Source of the DNA: Adiantum capillus-veneris
Taxonomy: Eukaryota > Streptophyta > Polypodiopsida > Polypodiales > Pteridaceae
Length of the DNA stretch: 64,000 bases
Direction of reading: 5' to 3'
NCBI GenBank assembly: GCA_014529385.2
Contig: CM043959.1
Coordinates: forward strand, 93,260,529 to 93,324,528
This document shows positions 21,904 through 33,257 of this stretch, in pieces. The notes below the pieces were generated by a model. That model saw only the letters and a program-made list of their open reading frames with translations. It made no database searches and was not told the DNA's origin. Each line of letters starts with the position of its first letter. The stretch's first letter is position 1. The translations under genes were made by a program, and so were the position numbers.

Positions 21904-22651
21904 ATGGGCAGCAAGAGGCGGCGAGAAAGGCGGGCAAATAGTAGCTCTGACAGTAGCAGCAACACACTAAAAAGAAAGTACAACAACAACAACAGAAGCT
22001 GCTCTGAGAGTGAGAGCAGAAGAAGAAGGAAGCGGAGAAGAAGGGAGAATAGAAGGAGAGAGAACAAAGAAAAAGCAGATAGGCGTCGGCAGCGGCGTAA
22101 GCGGCAGCGACGGTGACTAAAGGAGAAGAGGAGAAGCAAGAAGCAGCAAGGAGCAAAGGACGCCATCATCATGGCTCCTTGCCTCTCCCTTGAGGAGGCC
22201 CGATCACTTTTCCAGCGCTGCATGGACGACGAGAGGGAAAATCCCACGCGAGACGTCATTAAGCCCCCCATGACCCCACAAATGCAGAAGGATTTTGAAA
22301 GGTTCGGACCTCTCCCCCCTCATGAGGTGAAGGTATTGAGGCTCTCGCATGCCCAATCAGACCCGGTGGATAGTATCACGCTTCGGGATTGGAAGAAGGA
22401 GCTTGAGAAAGGGTCCATCACACTGGTGGATAATGCCTTCTTTGGGCAGCAAGCGGTGACTGTCCTCAAGCATGAAGGTGACGGCCTCTTCAGCTCGGTC
22501 AACGAGCGAGGCGTGCACCTTGTGTGTGCTCTTGAGGGAGTCCATCAATGTCTTCCATACCTTGCGATTGTTTTATGGAATGTTCCGCTACAATAGGGTT
22601 CTCACGAGGTATGGGAGTCGCTACACTGAGCTTTTGGCTGCAAGTAAATGA
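21904..22651 (+). pseudogene. Arg-rich unknown ORF, copy 1 (inverted-repeat family)
   Basis: Unknown protein, not recognised. The N-terminal part (21904-22116) is strongly basic: MGSKRRRERRANSSSDSSSN, then Arg/Glu runs. The frame has a TGA at 22114, where copies 3 and 4 have TGG, and continues in the same frame to 22596. The conserved region includes EEARSLFQRCMDDERENP, MTPQMQKDFERFGPL, ITLRDWKKELEKGSITLVDN and AFFGQQAVTVLKHEGDGLFS. A two-base insertion near 22522 shifts the frame. The original ending (ELLAASK, stop at 22649-22651) lies in another frame. The intact ancestor was about 245 aa. The basic N-terminus suggests nucleic-acid binding or nuclear targeting; this is inference only. Confidence 0.65.
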
Positions 22652-24211
22652 CAAGATTCTTGGATGAGGTCGTGCAAATGATATGCATGTTAGTTTTGAA
22701 CACTTCTACGTTTCATTTGAAAGTAGTTTTGAACACTGCTACGTTTCATTTGAAAGTCTTATCCTCTCTAATACTTGACGATGTCTAATGCTAGTTTAAG
22801 GGAATTTGAGATGTAGCTCCTCTCAGTGGTTACAATTGTGTGTCTTATGCATTATATGATGTTTCTTTAGTTGAGAGCTCTTTAATTGTACTTGGATTCC
22901 AGGGTCTTTTCAGCTTTGTTAGGAGAGCCAAGTGAGGAGCAACATTTAGAACTGGTCTTGAAAAAGCACCCATTTGAAGGGACATGGTTGCTTGTTTATT
23001 TGTAGTCCTGGATCTTAAAGGGTCTTGAAAAAGAAGTGCAAATGGGCTCTCTACACTTGGGCTACTCTACTGACCTTTCTAGTAGAAAGGTGCTTTATGT
23101 CTTCACAGGCCTACTACTCAAGAGCAGATCAAATGATTGACGTGAAGTTGTGTGAATGTAAAGCTGTAAAGGGTTTTTAAAGCACCCAACGTTCTAAATA
23201 CTGCTCATGCTTGGGAAAATTTTAGGGAATCCTTTTCACCTCTCTATAAGAAGGTGAAAAACCATCTTTGAGAAGGAAAATTCTACATTATTTGGACTTT
23301 TCAACTAAAAATCTTAAAATTTCCCAAACTTCAACCGGTCTCTAATCCTTCTTGTAAAACTTTGTGGTGGCCATTTTTTAAGTTGAAAAGATTTAGGATA
23401 AAGCGATGGTGGTATAGGAAAGGCAATTTGTTGGCCCTAAAACATGGCGCTCTAGCGTTTCGGACAGCTACAGTAGAGGGAATATTCAAGAATGGCCGGA
23501 CGTTCCAGGTGGCACTCTATCACCGGAATGACAAGGAACGGGGTTGGAACGACGAGGGTAGTTTCACCTCCATATGGCAAAAAACACCATCATTTTGTTG
23601 GAAACAGACACGAATCTCCAACAAAGGGTGTTTTCAACTAACATGATTCACAAAAGAGCATTAACACACGAAGCCTCTTCAACTTTAAAAACCCTTTGCA
23701 GCTTTACATTCAGACAACTTCACGTCAATCATTTGATCTGCTCTTGAGTAGTAGGCCTGTGAAGACATAAAGCACCTCTCTACTAGAAAGGTCAGTAGAG
23801 TAGCCCAAGTACTCTGTTAACATCTTAGAAGAGTGCAGAGAGCCCATCTGCACTTCTTTTTCAAGATCCTTAAGATCCAGGATTACAGATAAACAAACAA
23901 CCATGTCCCTGCAAATGGGTGCGCTTTCGCAAGACCGGTTCTAAATGCTGCTCCTCACTTGGCTCTCCTAACAAAGCTGAAAAGACCCTGAACCCAAGTA
24001 CAATTAAAGAGCTCTCAACTAAAGAAACATCATATACTGCATAAGACACACAATTGTAACCACTGAGAGGAGCTACATCTCAAATACCCTTAAACTAGCA
24101 TTAGACATTGTCAAGGAGACGTAGAAGTGTTCAAAACTACTTTCAAATGAAACGTAGAAGTGTTCAAAACTAACATGCATATCATTTGCACGACCTCGTC
24201 CAAGAATCTTG

Positions 24212-24955
24212 TCATTTACTTGCAGCCAAAAGCTCAATGTAGTGACTCCCATACCTCGCGAGAACCCTATTGTAGCGGAACATTCCATAAAACAATCGCA
24301 AGGTATAGAAGACATTGGTGGACTCCCTGAAGAGCAGAAGGTGCACGCCTCGCTGATTGACCGAGCTGAAGAGGCCGTCACCTTCATGCTTGAGGACAGT
24401 CACCGCCCGCTGCCCAAAGAAGGCATTATCCACCAGTGTGATGGACCCTTTCTCAAGCTCCTTCTTCCAATCGGGAAGCATGGTACCATCCATAAGGTCT
24501 GATTGAGCATACGAGAGTCCCAATACCTTCACCTCACGAGGGGAGAGAGGCCCGAACCTTTCAAAATCCTTCTGCGTTTGTGGGGTCATGGGGGGCTTAG
24601 TGAAGTCTCATGTGGGATTTTCCCTCTCGTCGTCCATGAAGCGCTGGAAAAGCGATCGGGCCTCCTCAAGGGAGAGGAGCAAGGAGCCATGATGATGGCG
24701 TCCTTTGCTCCTTGCTTCTCCTCTTCTCCTTCAATCATCGTCATGCCGCTTATGCTGCTGCCGCCTATCTGCTTTTTCTTTGTTCTCTCCTCCTCCTCTT
24801 CTCTCTTCTTCTCCGCTTCCTTCGCATCTTCTGTTGCTGCTACTGTTGCTGCTACTGCTGCTGCTGTCCTGACGCTGGTACTTTCTTTTTCGTGTGTTGC
24901 TGCTACTGTGAGAGCTACTGTTTGCCCGCCTTTCTCGCCGCCTCCTGCTGCCTGT
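24212..24955 (-). pseudogene. Arg-rich unknown ORF, copy 2
   Basis: Minus-strand copy forming the opposite arm. The last 125 codons (24589-24212) are intact, from MTPQTQKDFERFGPL through NAFFGQRAVTVLKHEGDGLF, RGVHLLLFRESTNVF and LLAASK-stop. They show the undamaged C-terminus missing from copy 1. Upstream, the first ATG is lost (TG changed to CA), a small insertion shifts the frame near 24685, and a TGA replaces an Arg codon near 24610. Confidence 0.65.
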
Positions 24956-25408
24956 CGTTGTCTGATGATTTCAAACGTGTGGGCTCGGGAAAATTTTAGG
25001 GAATCCTTTTCACCTCTCTATAAGAAGGTGAAAACCATCTTTGACTCAGATTCGGGGACATCAAAGTCTATCCAGTTTGGGATTTCAGCCAGTAAAGCAA
25101 ATCTATTGGTTCCTCTGCTTGGGTCTATTGGTATCTGTTCTCATGTCTCTTTCATTCTTGTTGGGGATAGCAGTGGAAGGTGAAGAGGTAGCTTCTGATT
25201 TCTAGTTGAGATTTTTCGGGGGTTCCTCCTTGTCAGAGATAGGAGTTGGGTTACTGGAGACTGCAGGTGGTGGAAATTTAGTTGGGCAGTTTCTTACAAA
25301 GTGACCCACCCCCCCACAATGGAAACAAGCATTAGGCAAATATTTTTAGACTACGGGTTGTTCGAAGGAGTCGCCCTCATCTGTGGCTATAATCATCGAG
25401 TCAGGTAG

Positions 25409-26716
25409 TGTCAGGTGCAGCGGAAGAGAATAAGGATTTTGCTCGAATCTAGTACTCCGCACACAAACACAAGGGACACTTTACTTCACTTGAGAGAACT
25501 GAAAGAAAGAGAGAAACGAGAGAGAGGAAAGAGACGACACAGGGATGTCGGGTCCCAACCCTCAAGGGCCCCCTTGCTCTGTTGCCAGAGCAAGTACTTT
25601 CTTTATTCTTGCACAAAGGCGACTACAATGATGTTGATGCTGAAGGGTATTGATGCTACTGAGGTACTGAAGGGGTCTATATTGAAGACGATGATGTCGA
25701 CGACAGGTTCTGTGGGTTCTATGTCGAGGACGAGAAGGTCGACGACGAGGTCTATGTCGAAGACGATGAAGTCAACGACGAGGTACTAAGGGCCTTTGTT
25801 GACGACGATGAAGTCGATGACGAGGTACTAAGGGCCTTTGTCGACGACGATAAAGTCGACGACGGTACTATGTCGAAGATGGTGAAGTCGACGACGGTTC
25901 TGTGTTGATGACGGTGAAGTCGGCGACGGTTCTGTGTCGAAGACGGTGATGTCCACGGTTCTGTGTTGATGACGGTGATGGTTCTGTGTCAAAGACGGTG
26001 ATGTCCACGACGGGGTCTATGTCGAAGACGATGATGTCAACCACGGGTACTGCTGGTCTATGTCGACAACGATGATGTCGACGACGATGGTGACTGTGAC
26101 GATGATGAGGATGGTGTCGTCGTCAAGTCCGGGATTGCGATGACGATGACGATGACGAAGGTGTTGTCAAGTTTGGGATCTGCGATGACGATGACGAAGG
26201 CGTCGTCGTCAAGATAGGGACTGCGATGACAATGAAGATGTCGATGACGACGATGGTGTCGACGATGACGGCGTCAAGGCTGAAAACTGAAAACGCCAAG
26301 CTGATCTGGGCATTCTTCTTCTTGAGAAAACGCTAGGGCTCCTGCTCAGGTGCTGCCTGACTACTGGGTGCCTACCTCCTTGTGTCCCTTCTTCTTCTGC
26401 CTCTACTGAGTGCCCAATGGGTTTCTTTTATAGATCTTTAGCAATTTGCCCTACCTACTTTTCCAACAAACTTACAAAAAGAATTCCATAAGTCACTTTT
26501 AATAAAATGACTTATAAGAGGTGGTTCGATTGGTAAAATGCCTGCATGATGAAATGACTGTTATTATGCAAGAGAGGGTATACAAGTGTGACTGGCCTGG
26601 ACATGCACGTCCTACTAGAGGCTCACAAAGGTGCCAGGCTCAATCCTAAGCTAAGACTCGTACAAGACTATGGTAGAAGCGTGTCCACGTGGCACAAGTG
26701 AAGTGCGCACGTGACA
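25409..26716 (-). repeat. 3' LTR of element D
   Basis: 1,308 bp. It holds a long imperfect minisatellite of GACGATGATGTCGACGAC-type units (about 25680-26290), then the AAAACGCTAGGGCTCCTGCT block shared in style with A-C LTRs. A TATA box (CTATAAAAG, minus strand) is at 26425-26433. It is 161 bp longer than its partner, mostly in the minisatellite. Confidence 0.92.
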
Positions 26717-27182
26717 TCCCCCCTGTTAAAAGTGAGGCACAGCTGCCGAACTTCTTTCTGTACTTCTGATGCTGACTGATGAATGCTTCTGATGCCGTGG
26801 ATACACAAACCAATGCAGATTCCTCCGAAACCAGGGTCTGATGGTACTGCAGGTGCTCTTGGTGCTGTGGGTACTGTTGGCGATGCAAACACCATGTAAG
26901 GGTCACTGTGCAGCCTTACCACGATTGCCGAATATCAGCAAGGGCTATATACCAGATAGTGTTGACTCTGCCTGCTGTAGCAAGAGCTGTTCCCTGAACA
27001 CTAACTGTGGTGAAAACACTACCAATGCTGATGGACTGAGGTGTGGTTCCGGAGTCCTTTCAAAAGGTTCAATTACGAGGGTAATGGATGCATGCTACAT
27101 GCGAATGCGAATGCAGAAGAGGTTAGGGATCTTGTCTCCAACTTCTTCCATATCCGCATACAAAGCTAGGAGATCTTGGTAC

Positions 27183-27425
27183 TCAAGATCTGGGTTCTCG
27201 TGTATCCCATGTCGATCTTCTTTCAAAGACATGGCAATGAAGATGGAATCTGGTAAATCCATGGTCGGGACTCAAAGATTCTTCAGGGAAAAAAATTTGG
27301 GAGAGGTTCCTTGGGTTCTTGGGCTCGACGGTTCTTCTTGGGTTCCTTGGGATTCTTGGTTCTTGAGATTCTTCTTTAGGTTCTTGATGGTTCTTCCCAT
27401 GAGTTCGCGAAGTCGAAGCACGCAC
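27183..27425 (-). pseudogene. element D internal ORF, small Lys/Pro-rich peptide
   Basis: 81 codons just inside the 5' LTR: HGKNHQEPKEESQEPRIP and TVEPKNPRNLSQIFFPEES. The EPK/NPR repeats resemble the Lys/Pro-rich region at the corresponding place in elements A, B and C, and they follow the primer site at similar distance. No further conserved domain is visible. A longer open frame on the plus strand (26841-27485) is judged a shadow. It may be the degenerate start of the same kind of protein. Function unknown. Confidence 0.4.
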
Positions 27426-27428
27426 ATA

Positions 27429-27440
27429 GCTCTGATACCA
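27429..27440 (-). promoter_or_regulatory. primer binding site, initiator Met-tRNA (element D)
   Basis: Minus strand TGGTATCAGAGC, one base from the LTR boundary at 27442. Confidence 0.93.
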
Positions 27441-27441
27441 A

Positions 27442-28588
27442 TGTCAGGTGCAACGGAAGAGAATAAGGATTTTGCTCGGATCTAGTACTCCGCACACAAA
27501 CACAAGGGACACTTTACTTCTCATGAGAGAACTGAACTGAACTGAAAGAAAGAGAGAAACGAGAGAGAGAAAAGAGACGACACAGGGATGTCGAGTCCCA
27601 ACCCTCAAGGGCCCCCTTGCTCTGTTGCCAGAGCAAGTACTTTCTTTATTCTTGCACAAATGCGACTACAATGATGTTGATGCTGAAGGGTATTGATGCT
27701 ACTAAGGTACTGAAGGGGTCTATATCGAAGACGATGATGTCGGCGACAAGTTCTGTGGGTTCTATATCGAAGACGGGGAGGTCGACGACGAGGTCTATGT
27801 CGAAGACGATGAAGCCGACGACGAGGTACTAAGGGTCTTTGTCGACGACAGTACTGTGTCGAAGATGGTGAAGTTGACGACGGTTCTGTGTTGATGACAG
27901 TGAAGTCGGCGACGGTTCTGTGTCGAAGACGGTGATGTCCACATTGGGGTCTATGTTGAAGACGATGATGTCAACGACGGTACTACTGGTCTATGTCGAC
28001 GACGATGGTGACTGTGACGATGATGACGATGGTGTCGTCGTCAAGTTCGGGATTGCGATGACGATGACGAAGGCGTCGTCATCAAGATAGGGACTGCAAT
28101 GACAATGACAATGTCGATGACGACGACGGTGTCGATGATGACGACGTCAAGGCTGAAAACTGAAAACGCCAGGCTGATCTGAGCCGCCTTCTTCTTGAGA
28201 AAACGCTAGGGCTCCTGCTGAGGTGCTGCTTGACTACTAGGTGCCTCCCTCCTTGTGTCCCTTCTTCTTCTGCCTCTACTGGGTACCCAATGGGTTTCTT
28301 TTATAGATCTTTAGCAATTTTCCCTACCTACTTTTCCAACAAACTTACAAAAAGAATTCCAAAAGTCACTTTTAATAAAATGACTTATAAGAGGTGGTTC
28401 GCTCGGTAAAATGCCTGCATGATGAAATGACTGTTATTGTGCAAGAGAGGGTATACAAGTGTGACTGCCTGGATATGCACGTCTTGCTAGAGGCTCACAA
28501 AGGTGCTAGGCTCAATCCTAAGCTAAGACTCGTGCTAGACTATGGCAGAAGCGTTTCCATGTGGCGCAAGTGAAGTGCGCACGTGACA
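27442..28588 (-). repeat. 5' LTR of element D
   Basis: 1,147 bp, same termini and block order as the 3' LTR but with fewer GAC/GAT minisatellite units. TATA box CTATAAAAG at 28298-28306 on the minus strand. Confidence 0.92.
28298..28306 (-). promoter_or_regulatory. TATA box in the 5' LTR of element D
   Basis: CTATAAAAG on the minus strand, conserved in the 3' LTR (26425-26433). It is the likely start region of the element transcript, by motif and conservation only. Confidence 0.6.
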
Positions 28589-29520
28589 GGTAGTGGTTTT
28601 GATAGATCCATTTCTATCAATATCTGAGGGTGCCATGAGGGGCTGAAATCCCTCTGGGGCTTCCCTCCTAGAACTTTTCCTAACTGCCCCCCTATTTGTC
28701 TGAGATGGTGATGAAAATGCAGTGGGAGGTTGGGGAGTTCAACCCAAACCGGGTAGTTTTCTAGGGCAGATTTGTCAGGGTTGAATGTTTGAGACCATCC
28801 GAACAGGCACAAAGGTGAAGCTCTTAGAACCCAATGCCCCGTTCTTAAGATCTCAAATGCTATTTCTGGAGTTTTGAACATGAATAGGTAATGATTCTTG
28901 GGTAAAGCTTGGATGTACTCTCTACCTCACACCCTTTGCTGCCTCGCTGATTTCTAACCCATGCCCGCGGTCGCGCTACCAGGCCTATGAGGGCCCTGGT
29001 TTCAAGATCCTTTTCTATTTTTCTAACTTGGGAGGCGGGTAGAATGACCATTGGCTTACCTTGAGGATCAAGTCCCTTGTTGACAGCATCCAGCCCCAGG
29101 CCGTGTCGGTGGAGAAACCTCAGTGTACCATCGGGGGAGATCCAAGGGGGGACCTCCTGAGAAGTGCCCGGATGCAGGCTTGCTGGCGCAGCGGGAGGGT
29201 CCTTTGGAATAGCGTCTCCTCTTTCCAAAACTTCCTGTAGCTGCGCCGCAAGACGAAGTTCTGAAAAAGCTGTTGGGTAAAGAGGCTAGACGGGCAGATC
29301 GGAAATGCGGGGCCAAGGTTTTGGCTAAGTAATGGCCTGTGTGGTAGGGGGTTGGAGGACCACCAAGCATTTTCATGATGTGAAGACGAAGTGGGGAGAA
29401 GCAAGAGTACCACCTCCCCTGTACCAGAGGGGGTGATGGGAGGGCATGACATGTTAGTTAGCGATGCATTGCTACCGCCTGTTAGCGTGACCCTTTCTCT
29501 GCTACACAATCTCAAGTTTA

Positions 29521-31137
29521 ATTGTTTGGGAGTCTCCTTTATCTTAATTTCCTATGTGGAGAAAATTTGTGGTTGGACTTTTGAAGAGGGAGAGCAAGTT
29601 TTTCTCTGAGTTCCTTCAAATTCTACATTTTCTTTTGCTAGAAGACGCCATAAGATTTCTCCAAGTTATTGAGGACCTCGAAAGATTTTTAAAACACTTG
29701 GCGATGTCGATGTGGCTTGGAAACTTAAATCACCTCTTGATTGTCACGTTCCCTCTTTAAGAGATACACTGCGAAAGGTTGAAAATAGATTTAGCTACGT
29801 AACCATGTTCTCCAAGCATTTCTAGCTGCCTAGAAGAGGCTTTTGTTGACAAATGTGGCTTACCTTTTTGTCTCTAAGCACTTCTTGTCTTTGATTGTTA
29901 AGGAAAATTAGTCTTAGTGAAGACGGAGAGAATTCAAGAATCTAGGAAATATGGTGAGTCAAGGGACTAAAATGTTGAGCAAATTAGTAATGAAGGGCTC
30001 GGAGGGTCAAGCGACCAAGGTTTAGTGTGAGGGGATTATATTCAAGAGATGTCAAGTTGGATGAGCGAAGGAGAACGCCAAAGTGTTAGTTGGGTTAGGT
30101 TAGGAAGTAGAGGCGAGATTTGCATTCATGGATAAAAATGGCTTACTTTCTTTGCATGTAGAAGGTGAAAGAGTACAAAGGGCTCATATATCACATGTTG
30201 GGATAATCAATGAAGGGTGCACATGGTGCATGTGGACTTGGTCGCTTAATCTTCTCCAAGTAGAGCTTAAGAGCTTCTAGAGAGTTCTATTGATAGGGAT
30301 TCTCATAGGCAAGAGGGAAATCCCACAAGGACAAGCACAAGGCTCGCCTATCAACCCTTCCCTTGTGTATTGTGTAACCAACTTGGACACCCCAAGTCGG
30401 AAATCTGGCATGACACACGAGATAATCGCTTAAAAGAACTTCACAGACTTTATCACAATTAAATAGAGTCGACACGGCCCGGCGTAGTTTCGTGCCCAGA
30501 GGTATTGGTCCCGAAGTCTAGCGCCTCTTTCGGTATTTATTTTTTATATTAATGCTTGAGCAAAGTTACAGAGTCGGAGGGTCCTCTCTGCTCAGCTACT
30601 CGTCAACCAGTTTGATACAGAAGGCCCTCTCAGTACATATTTAAAGGCCCCATGGGCTCTCAAAAGCAGTACATGGAAAGCTTCCAACTCAAGAGCTCTA
30701 GGCCCAAAAGTTGCCAACAAAAAACGCAGAAATCCGTATTGCTGCCACGTCAGCACCTGTCTGTGAAAAACGCGAAAATCGGTATTGTTGCCACGTCAAC
30801 ATGTCAGTGCAGTTTGCGGGGGTTCCGTACAGTTGTCCATGTCAGCAGGTCTGCATTCTCTCTCTTTTATTTCTCTAAGTGTCACTAAGGGCCCCATCGG
30901 ACGGGTACCCAATAAACAACTTATAAGGTCACTTTTTCATTGGTAGGTGTTCGGGTGGTCCTGGCACGGCATCACTTTGTGACATTTGTGCTTCACTAGT
31001 ACAAGCTCTTTTTCCTCTGCTATAGTTGACCATGCATCATTCAGGTTTCGACTACTACTTTAGACCACGAATCCTACTACTAATGCTCCTCACATAGATG
31101 AAGGGCCAAGTACCATCATTGTCATATGCATAACATG
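29521..31137. other. unassigned noncoding DNA
   Basis: No supportable gene. The part from about 30450 to 30960 has TATTTTTTATATTAATGC, repeated AAAACGC..AAATC..TATTG.TGCCACGTCA units (30720-30800) and GGGTACCCAATAAACAACTTATAAG. This looks LTR-like, but I could not find paired ends. Confidence 0.5.
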
Positions 31138-31529
31138 TGGGTCTGAGGTCATAACCAAGTGGGTAAGTGTTGATTCCTCTCCTTCTTCTTGTGTAGTTAG
31201 ATTGCCTCGTGCTTTGCCTTTGTTGGTCCTGATGTTGTTTGGTAAGTGGGTCTGAAGTCATAACCAAGCGGATAAGTGTTGATTCCTTCCCGTCTTCTCT
31301 AGCTAGAGTGACTCGTGCTTTGCCTTTGTTAGTCATGATGTTGTTGTTTCTATTGTTGCTCAGCCTTGGTGAGTACTTGTGATCTTAGAACCAAAATATT
31401 CATGAGGGAGAACATGTTCTCTTTCAATATGCACATGGACTTGCAATAAAACATTATTGGAGAAATGATTCGATTTACTTTAATGGATGCATTAGGCGCT
31501 TGACAAAGATGCTACAAAGAGTCAGCCTT

Positions 31530-31960
31530 CAAGAGAGTTGCTACGTGACTATTGGGGTCAACCTCTGCATGGACACAAACAAGTCATGTCGTTGGTAATT
31601 TAAGCTTGTTGATGAACAAACGTAGAGACTCACCCTCCTCTTGACATAAATGCGTTTTAAGTGAGATCTTGGAGTTTTTGGCTTCGACTTCAAAGAGGTT
31701 ATGTAGCATGGTCCATACTTGATGTTGTTATCAATGTAGGAATTGTCGAGTGCAATGATGATGATGGCTAGAGCTTGCTCATTGTGTGTTTGGAATCTAT
31801 CTAGAGATGCTCTGATGGCATTCGTTTCTCCTTGTGGTAGAGGCTTTCCAAATGTTCTTCTTCATAAGATACCCTTTTGGTCTTCATTTGCCACGTATAG
31901 AAGTCATGTCCTTAGGAAATTATTTTCCTTGGAAGTTAGTTTGCCCATGATGTGAGCTAG
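31530..31960 (-). pseudogene. Ty1/copia Gag fragment, decayed (copy 2)
   Basis: Minus strand gives the same RASLDRFQTHNEQ, LFEVEAKNSKISLKTHL and VCVHAEVDPN segments as 7820-8270, with different small disruptions. It is part of the duplicated host repeat rather than an independent insertion. Confidence 0.55.
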
Positions 31961-33158
31961 TGGAAGCTTGAATGGTTGGAGAGTGCTAGTGCAGGACGAT
32001 CTTATCACAAGGGACTCCTATGGTGACAATGTCTAAATACCAAATACAAATGAGAAGTGTGCAAGTTTAATTATAGCGTACATAGCAAGTGAGATAACCT
32101 TGGTTGCACAAATGCATCACTTTTCACTCTCTGTACCTACGTCCTCCCCTTAAATAATTCATTAGCCTATCAACAGTCCTCATTGATTCCAATCACAATC
32201 CGTAGATTTTCTTATGTTTTTCAAGAAGATTGAAGCTTAAATAAAAGCAAACCCTAATTTGTAAAGAGAGGTAGAGGGGTTCTAAAGCTCTTACTTTAGA
32301 GAGAACGCCTTAACTCTTTTGTCTTTTTTTTTTTGAAGCCTCTTGTCATCCTTCACTCTTGTAAACTCTCTTTGAAAACATGTCCCAAAATAAAAAAATT
32401 GCCCATTGCATATGAGTTTATACGTTTACGCACCTCAAAAAGATGCGTGGTTTGCTTTACATGACGCACCCCCATGCACAAATCCCATGTGAAGCCCCAC
32501 TTAGAGAAATAAATGCACTTTTAATTTAGAGCTTTTGTATGCGACTTGTAGCAAATGTGCGTACATGTATGCGTACACGCCCGTGCATGTGTGTGTGTGT
32601 GTGTGTGTGAGTGAGTGATATAAGTTTGCATGGTGGTGGTGGAGAAGCTCCAGATGTAGTAGTGGAAGCCAAAAATGAAATGGATGTGACCACATATGGT
32701 CACACATCCACTTGGATGTAAGGTCTAATGCATTCCTAGCGTGTCCCCAAACGTGAAAAGGCTTGCTTGATGTTTTGAGCAGGTGCATTTTGTTCGTAGA
32801 AAGGGCTGAATGGTAATGAAAAGTTTGAACAAACTCCAATAAGAGGGTGTAGAAAAAGAGGAGCTATAATGGCATTCACTTTCTTGTGAGCATTAACAGC
32901 CCTTCGTACATGTTGATAACAATTAACAAGCCACATCTTTCTTCACACATGGGCGAGATCGTCAGTTCTTTTCTGCACGGTCATGCTCCATCACGTGGCA
33001 TTTTTGCACACTAAAGTGGTTCCTTTCACATTCATCATACAAGCTACCTTGATGTTTACATAGCCTACACATTGCTCGTCCACTTTTGTACTTCATCTGG
33101 GAGATAGGCAACTGAGCTTCTTCAGAGGTCTCTTATGTACACAAAACACAATCCCTTT

Positions 33159-33159
<1 letters not shown>

Positions 33160-33206
<47 letters not shown>
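33160..33206. repeat. (TG)n(AG)n microsatellite
   Basis: Shorter equivalent of the tract at 9447-9519, at the homologous site of the paralogous repeat. Confidence 0.95.
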
Positions 33207-33257
33207 TGGTTTGGTCAGAGAGAGGTGCATCTTGATACATTCCCTAGGCCTTTAAGA

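Larger units (their letters stand above)
21358..25045. repeat. complex inverted-repeat (foldback-like) module 1
   Basis: Long segments recur in inverted orientation: 21830-23180 pairs with 23680-25045, and 21575-21870 pairs with 23205-23600. Landmarks are CCCGAGCCCACATGTTTGAA (left) against TTTCAAACGTGTGGGCTCGG (right) and GATTGACGTGAAGTTGTGTG against the complementary CAACTTCACGTCAATC. Both arms carry copies of the same unknown ORF. The right end runs into a LINE relic at about 25046. Paralogous module: 33641-35880. Confidence 0.75.
25409..28588 (-). mobile_element. element D: short non-autonomous LTR retrotransposon
   Basis: 3.18 kb: 3' LTR 25409-26716, internal 26717-27441 (725 bp), 5' LTR 27442-28588. 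The target duplication GGTAG is at 25404-25408 and 28589-28593. The polypurine tract (complement of TCCCCCCTGTT) and tRNA-iMet site are both correctly placed for the minus strand. LTR termini TGTCACGTG and TGCACCTGACA are almost those of A, B and C, so D is probably a diverged relative. The internal region is far too short for gag-pol. Confidence 0.92.
25046..29520 (-). pseudogene. LINE ORF1 relic (DUF4283-like plus CCHC knuckle), split by element D
   Basis: The LINE sequence is 28594-29520 and 25046-25403. Minus strand, N to C: ASQVRKIEKDLETRALIGLV and VESTSKLYPRIITYS; then in a shifted frame a DUF4283-like stretch with FEILRTGHWVL, CLFGWSQTFNPD, VWVELPNLPLHF and LRQIGGQLGKVLG, ending MDLSKPLP; and, beyond element D, CFHCGGVGHFVRNCP, a Cx2Cx4Hx4C knuckle typical of plant L1-type ORF1. 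This protein binds LINE RNA in the RNP. Element D lies between MDLSKPLP and the knuckle. A stop precedes KYLPNACFHC. No ORF2 follows on the lower-coordinate side, where the relic meets the inverted-repeat module. Confidence 0.75.
31138..33257. repeat. old dispersed repeat, copy 2
   Basis: Paralogue of 7099-9570. It lacks element B and thus shows the uninterrupted MITE. At its start, a GTCTGAGGTCATAACCAAG...CTTTGCCTTTGTT unit of about 100 bp is tandemly duplicated (31141-31330). It contains a second decayed copia Gag fragment. Confidence 0.8.

Noticed and set aside
21894-22271. Minus-strand Ser/Leu-rich ORF opposite the Arg-rich ORF
   Set aside because: Antisense shadow of the arginine-rich codons; the plus frame is the one conserved among four copies.
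25415-25789. Plus-strand ORF in the LTR of D ending in Ser/Thr/Met/Lys repeats
   Set aside because: Product of the GAC/GAT minisatellite read in one frame; antisense to the element.
26841-27485. 214-aa plus-strand ORF in element D
   Set aside because: It is antisense to the element, runs through primer site and LTR, and mirrors the Lys/Pro-rich minus-strand frame; judged a shadow.
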